Part shown: positions 61,406-64,000 of the stretch, piece by piece
Layout: each line of letters starts with the position of its first letter
Numbering within the stretch: the stretch's first letter is position 1
NCBI GenBank assembly: GCA_963770245.1
Contig: CAVYOX010000007.1
Location: forward strand, 124,001-188,000
Direction of reading: 5' to 3'
DNA: 64,000 nucleotides
From: PALSA-270 sp963770245
Lineage (GTDB): Bacteria; Acidobacteriota; Terriglobia; Terriglobales; Acidobacteriaceae
The notes under the pieces: model-generated
What the model was told of the DNA's origin: nothing
What the model saw: the letters and a program-made list of their open reading frames with translations, nothing else
The model's database searches: none
Program-made: the position numbers and the translations under genes

Positions 61406-61492
61406 GCTCCTGGAATTTCTTGCCTGCGAGCTATGCCCATATTGCGCGCCGGTCTCCCGGCAAGCGAGAATGCAATGGAGGAGATGCGCGTG

Positions 61493-62701
61493 ATGCGGGT
61501 TGTGCCCCTAGGAATCACCCTGACCCTGACAACGATCCTGGCGCTGGCGGCTGCCACCTGCCTGGGCCAAGCGACCGCGGATGTGGACAATCAGCGACGG
61601 ACTGCGTTTGCTCTCGAGCAAGAGGGCAAGAATTCCGAGGCTGAAGCTGCCTGGCGCGCCCTCGAGAAGGTTCGGCCCGAGAACCCGGAGTCCTACGCCC
61701 ATTTGGGCTTGCTCGAAGCCCGCCAGCAACACTACAAGGAGGCCGTGCCCCTCTATCGCAAGGCCTTGGCGCTCAATCCGGCAATGCCCGGCTTACAGCT
61801 GAACCTTGGCCTCGCGCTCTTCAAGGCCGACGAGTTGAAGCCAGCCATCCAGACATTTGAGGCACTGCTCAAGCGTGAGCCCTCATCGTCCCCTGAGGCG
61901 CAGCGCCTGACCGTGCTGATCGGAATGGCCCATTATGGCCTCAAAGAATACGCGGCTGCGGTTCCTTATCTGCAAGAGGCCACGGCCGGCGAACCGCAGA
62001 ACCTGCCTTTCCGTCTTCTTTTGGCGCATAGTTGCCTCGCATCCAAGCAGTATCAATGCGTTCTCGATGTCTATCACGAGATTCTGACATTGAACGCGGA
62101 GTCGGCCGAAGCCGATATGCTGGCCGGCGAGGCGCTCGACGAGATGCAAGACCATTTCGGTGCTACGCAGCAATTCCGGGCCGCGGTCAAGGCGAACCCC
62201 CAAGAGCCCAATGTCCACTTCGGTCTGGGCTACCTGCTGTGGGGCCAAGGCCAGTTCGCGGAGGCTGCGCAGGAGTTCCAGGCCGAACTGGCCAACGTGC
62301 CCAACCACGTTCAAGCCCTAGCCTATCTGGCGGACGCCGACATGCAACTGAACCACCCCGAGGTGGCCCGTCCGCTGGTGGAAAAGACGATCCGGATCGA
62401 TCCAGCAATAGAAATGGCACACCTTGATCTGGGCATCCTCGATGCCGATGCCGGTCGCCGGCAGGACGCACTGCGGGAACTGAAAGTGGCGGCACGGCTC
62501 AGCCCCGCGGATGTGAAGGTTCACTGGCGGTTGGCGCGGCTTTACCAGGCGATGGGAAGAAAAGATGAGGCAGACGCCGAGTTCCAGAAGACCAAGACCC
62601 TGACCAAAGCAGCCAATGATTCGGTCTCCCAGAAGATCGAGAACGCGCACGAGAAGACTAAGCCGACAGAGGGAGCGGCCACTGTGCCGGCCGACAAGTA
62701 A
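61493..62701 (+). CDS. exported tetratricopeptide repeat protein
   Basis: 402 aa from the ATG at 61493 (MRVVPLGITLTLTTILALAAATCLGQ), which has GGAGGAG nine bases before; ATGs at 61433 and 61475 are alternatives. A signal peptide is followed by about ten TPR units (YAHLGLLEARQQHYKEAVPLYRKALALNPAMPGLQLNLGLALF; NVHFGLGYLLWGQGQFAEAAQEFQAEL; AHLDLGILDADAGRRQDALRELKVAARLSP) and a lysine-rich tail. It is a protein-binding scaffold. It follows the receptor gene after a terminator, a frequent pairing in Acidobacteriota, and may assist the receptor. Confidence 0.9.
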   Translation: MRVVPLGITLTLTTILALAAATCLGQATADVDNQRRTAFALEQEGKNSEAEAAWRALEKVRPENPESYAHLGLLEARQQHYKEAVPLYRKALALNPAMPGLQLNLGLALFKADELKPAIQTFEALLKREPSSSPEAQRLTVLIGMAHYGLKEYAAAVPYLQEATAGEPQNLPFRLLLAHSCLASKQYQCVLDVYHEILTLNAESAEADMLAGEALDEMQDHFGATQQFRAAVKANPQEPNVHFGLGYLLWGQGQFAEAAQEFQAELANVPNHVQALAYLADADMQLNHPEVARPLVEKTIRIDPAIEMAHLDLGILDADAGRRQDALRELKVAARLSPADVKVHWRLARLYQAMGRKDEADAEFQKTKTLTKAANDSVSQKIENAHEKTKPTEGAATVPADK

Positions 62702-62769
62702 CCTGCGAAGGAGCATTGATCCGCCCCCCCCTCGCTGGGGTCGTCGTTGGCGGAGAAGGAGGTGCGACC

Positions 62770-62788
62770 GGCGAGCGATACGCTCGCC
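62770..62788. terminator. hairpin between convergent TPR and araA genes
   Basis: GGCGAGCG-ATA-CGCTCGCC is a perfect 8-bp stem with a 3-base loop, two bases from the araA stop codon. No T-run of more than three follows on either strand, so termination would be weak or factor-assisted. Confidence 0.5.
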
Positions 62789-62790
62789 CT

Positions 62791-64000
62791 TTAGAACCCG
62801 TTTTCCATGTGGTAGTAGAGATCGTTCCAGCGCAGTTCCCGGGTAAAATCCGCCAGTTTCGTGTCCCCGTCGATCAGCAGGTATTCCATGCCTGCCATGG
62901 CGGCGAAGTTTTCCAGGTGTTCCGGGGTCAATGCCGGACTGAGGGCAGTGTGATGCGAGCCGCCTGCCGAGATCCAGGCCGTGGCCGCAATTTTCAGGTT
63001 CGGCTCGGGCTCCCAGACCGCCCGCGCCACTGGCAGGGCGGGAAGAGGATGCTCGGGCGGCATGAGCTTCACGGGATTGACGATCATCCGGAAGCGGTTG
63101 GCCAACTCTACCACCGAGGCATTCACCGCTTTCCCGGAGGCTGCCGTAAACACCAGGCGAACGGGGTCCTGTTTTCCCCCGATCGCCAGGGAATGGACCT
63201 CGACCGACAGCTTGCCGGATGCGATCGAGGGGCATACTTCGAGCATATGCGCCCCCAGCACCTGGCCGCCGTTTCCCAGGTGATAGGTATAGTCCTCCAT
63301 GAATGACGCGCCCCCCTCGAGACCGTGACTCATAACTTTGACGGCCCGCACCAGGGCAGCGGTTTTCCAGTCCCCTTCAGCGGCAAAGCCGTACCCATCG
63401 GCCATTAGGCGCTGCGCTGCTAGTCCCGGGAGCTGCGCCAGACCATGCAGATCCTCAAACGTATCGGTGAAGGCGTGCGACCCGGTTTGCTCGAGAAAAT
63501 GCCGCAGCCCCAGCTCGATGCGAGCTGCCTCCCGCAGAGACTCACGCCGGCTTCCACCGGCAGCGAGCACTTCCGCCACCGCGTACGTGTTATCGTATTC
63601 CGCAACCTGTTCCTGGATCGCGGAGTCCTTTACTTGCCGAACCTGCTCGACTAGGTCTCCCACGCCATAGCCGTTGACCGAATAGCACAGTTGGATCTCC
63701 GCGTTCAGTTTGTTGCCTTCGGTCACGGCCACATTCCGCATGTTGTCACCGAAACGAGCGATCTTCAGTTGCCGGGCATCGTGCCAGGCGCAGGCGGCCC
63801 GTATCCAGCAACCCATCTCCGCGTGCACCGCCCGATCCTGCCAGTATCCCACGATGATCTTGCGCCTGAGCCGCATGCGGGCGGCGATAAATCCGAACTC
63901 CCGGTCGCCGTGCGCCGACTGGTTCAGATTCATGAAGTTCATATCGATGGTGGACCAGGGCAATTCCTCATTGAACTGTGTGTGCAGGTGCAGAAGCGGT
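62791..64000 (-). CDS. araA: L-arabinose isomerase (partial, 5' end outside)
   Basis: The C-terminal about 403 residues are present; the frame stays open to the window end (LLHLHTQFNEELPWSTIDM), so the start is beyond 64000. It converts L-arabinose to L-ribulose. MNLNQSAHGDREFGFI is the family signature. Metal ligands can be placed: Glu in AAEGDWKTAAL, Glu in SFMEDYTYHL (with His), and His in SAGGSHHTALS. An intact araA fits the GH51 and GH3 enzymes, which release arabinose. It converges on the TPR gene. Confidence 0.95.
   Translation of the reverse strand, partial: PLLHLHTQFNEELPWSTIDMNFMNLNQSAHGDREFGFIAARMRLRRKIIVGYWQDRAVHAEMGCWIRAACAWHDARQLKIARFGDNMRNVAVTEGNKLNAEIQLCYSVNGYGVGDLVEQVRQVKDSAIQEQVAEYDNTYAVAEVLAAGGSRRESLREAARIELGLRHFLEQTGSHAFTDTFEDLHGLAQLPGLAAQRLMADGYGFAAEGDWKTAALVRAVKVMSHGLEGGASFMEDYTYHLGNGGQVLGAHMLEVCPSIASGKLSVEVHSLAIGGKQDPVRLVFTAASGKAVNASVVELANRFRMIVNPVKLMPPEHPLPALPVARAVWEPEPNLKIAATAWISAGGSHHTALSPALTPEHLENFAAMAGMEYLLIDGDTKLADFTRELRWNDLYYHMENGF

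Overview
The window looks like a chromosomal segment of an acidobacterium (Acidobacteriota, class Terriglobia or a near relative). The evidence is the GC-rich coding sequence together with families typical of that phylum: a long Oar/CarO-type TonB-dependent receptor with an N-terminal carboxypeptidase-regulatory domain, a CRTAC1/ASPIC-UnbV FG-GAP protein, a secreted sedolisin (kumamolisin) with an Ig-like domain and a glycine-rich tail, PEGA and DUF4440 proteins, and many plant-polysaccharide hydrolases. This assignment is an inference; there is no rRNA in the window.

Layout. 1-12.97 kb: the tail of a histidine kinase, a sedolisin protease, two receiver-like proteins, a Crp/Fnr regulator, a HIT hydrolase, a Sel1-repeat protein, a small coiled protein overlapping an RlpA-type lipoprotein, mutY, a redoxin and an M28 peptidase. 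13.0-22.1 kb (minus strand): one long aromatic-amino-acid block, trpC-trpF-trpB-trpA-chorismate mutase-DAHP synthase-PilT-like ATPase-tyrA, followed by the two subunits of a 3-oxoacid CoA-transferase. A type IV pilus retraction ATPase inside this block is unexpected. 22.2-25.1 kb: a secreted protein of unknown function, tRNA-Leu(CAG), OsmC, a DUF4440-like protein and a PEGA protein.

25.3-32.3 kb is a patchwork of accessory genes (GH3 glucosidase lipoprotein, GNAT, orphan ORF, multicopper oxidase, methyltransferase). It is mixed with debris: an IS110-type transposase start, the C-terminal end of a second GNAT gene, and the C-terminal end of a MobF/TraI-type relaxase-helicase.

32.5-51.0 kb is the most interesting part. 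An intact tRNA-Leu(CAA) gene (32561-32647) is followed by two further truncated copies of its 3' three quarters: one direct (43097-43173) and one inverted (50856-50928). All three have a related TGTGAAACTGTGnAAG motif on the tRNA 5' side, like arm sites of a tyrosine recombinase. The first and third also share a second 120-bp homologous block on the 3' side that contains a mini-copy of the tRNA anticodon region. The direct pair brackets a 10.5-kb, one-strand plant cell wall cluster: a frameshifted esterase, GH51 arabinofuranosidase, tannase/feruloyl-esterase, GH3 with a PA14 insert, and GH9. No recombinase gene is visible. Between the second and third copies lie a YVTN lipoprotein, a dead carboxylesterase, a three-gene unit (membrane protein, winged-helix regulator, CreD) carrying two copies of a new-looking palindromic operator, an orphan cis-prenyltransferase, and an AAA/DUF4143 ATPase preceded by a direct repeat.

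51.9-64.0 kb: an S9 prolyl oligopeptidase, a Tat-exported sugar isomerase-like TIM-barrel protein, the CRTAC1 protein, the TonB-dependent receptor with an elaborate upstream region, a TPR protein, and the 3' part of araA (L-arabinose isomerase). Taken together the hydrolases, receptor and araA suggest a soil or litter organism that takes arabinose-rich hemicellulose apart outside the cell and metabolises the L-arabinose inside.
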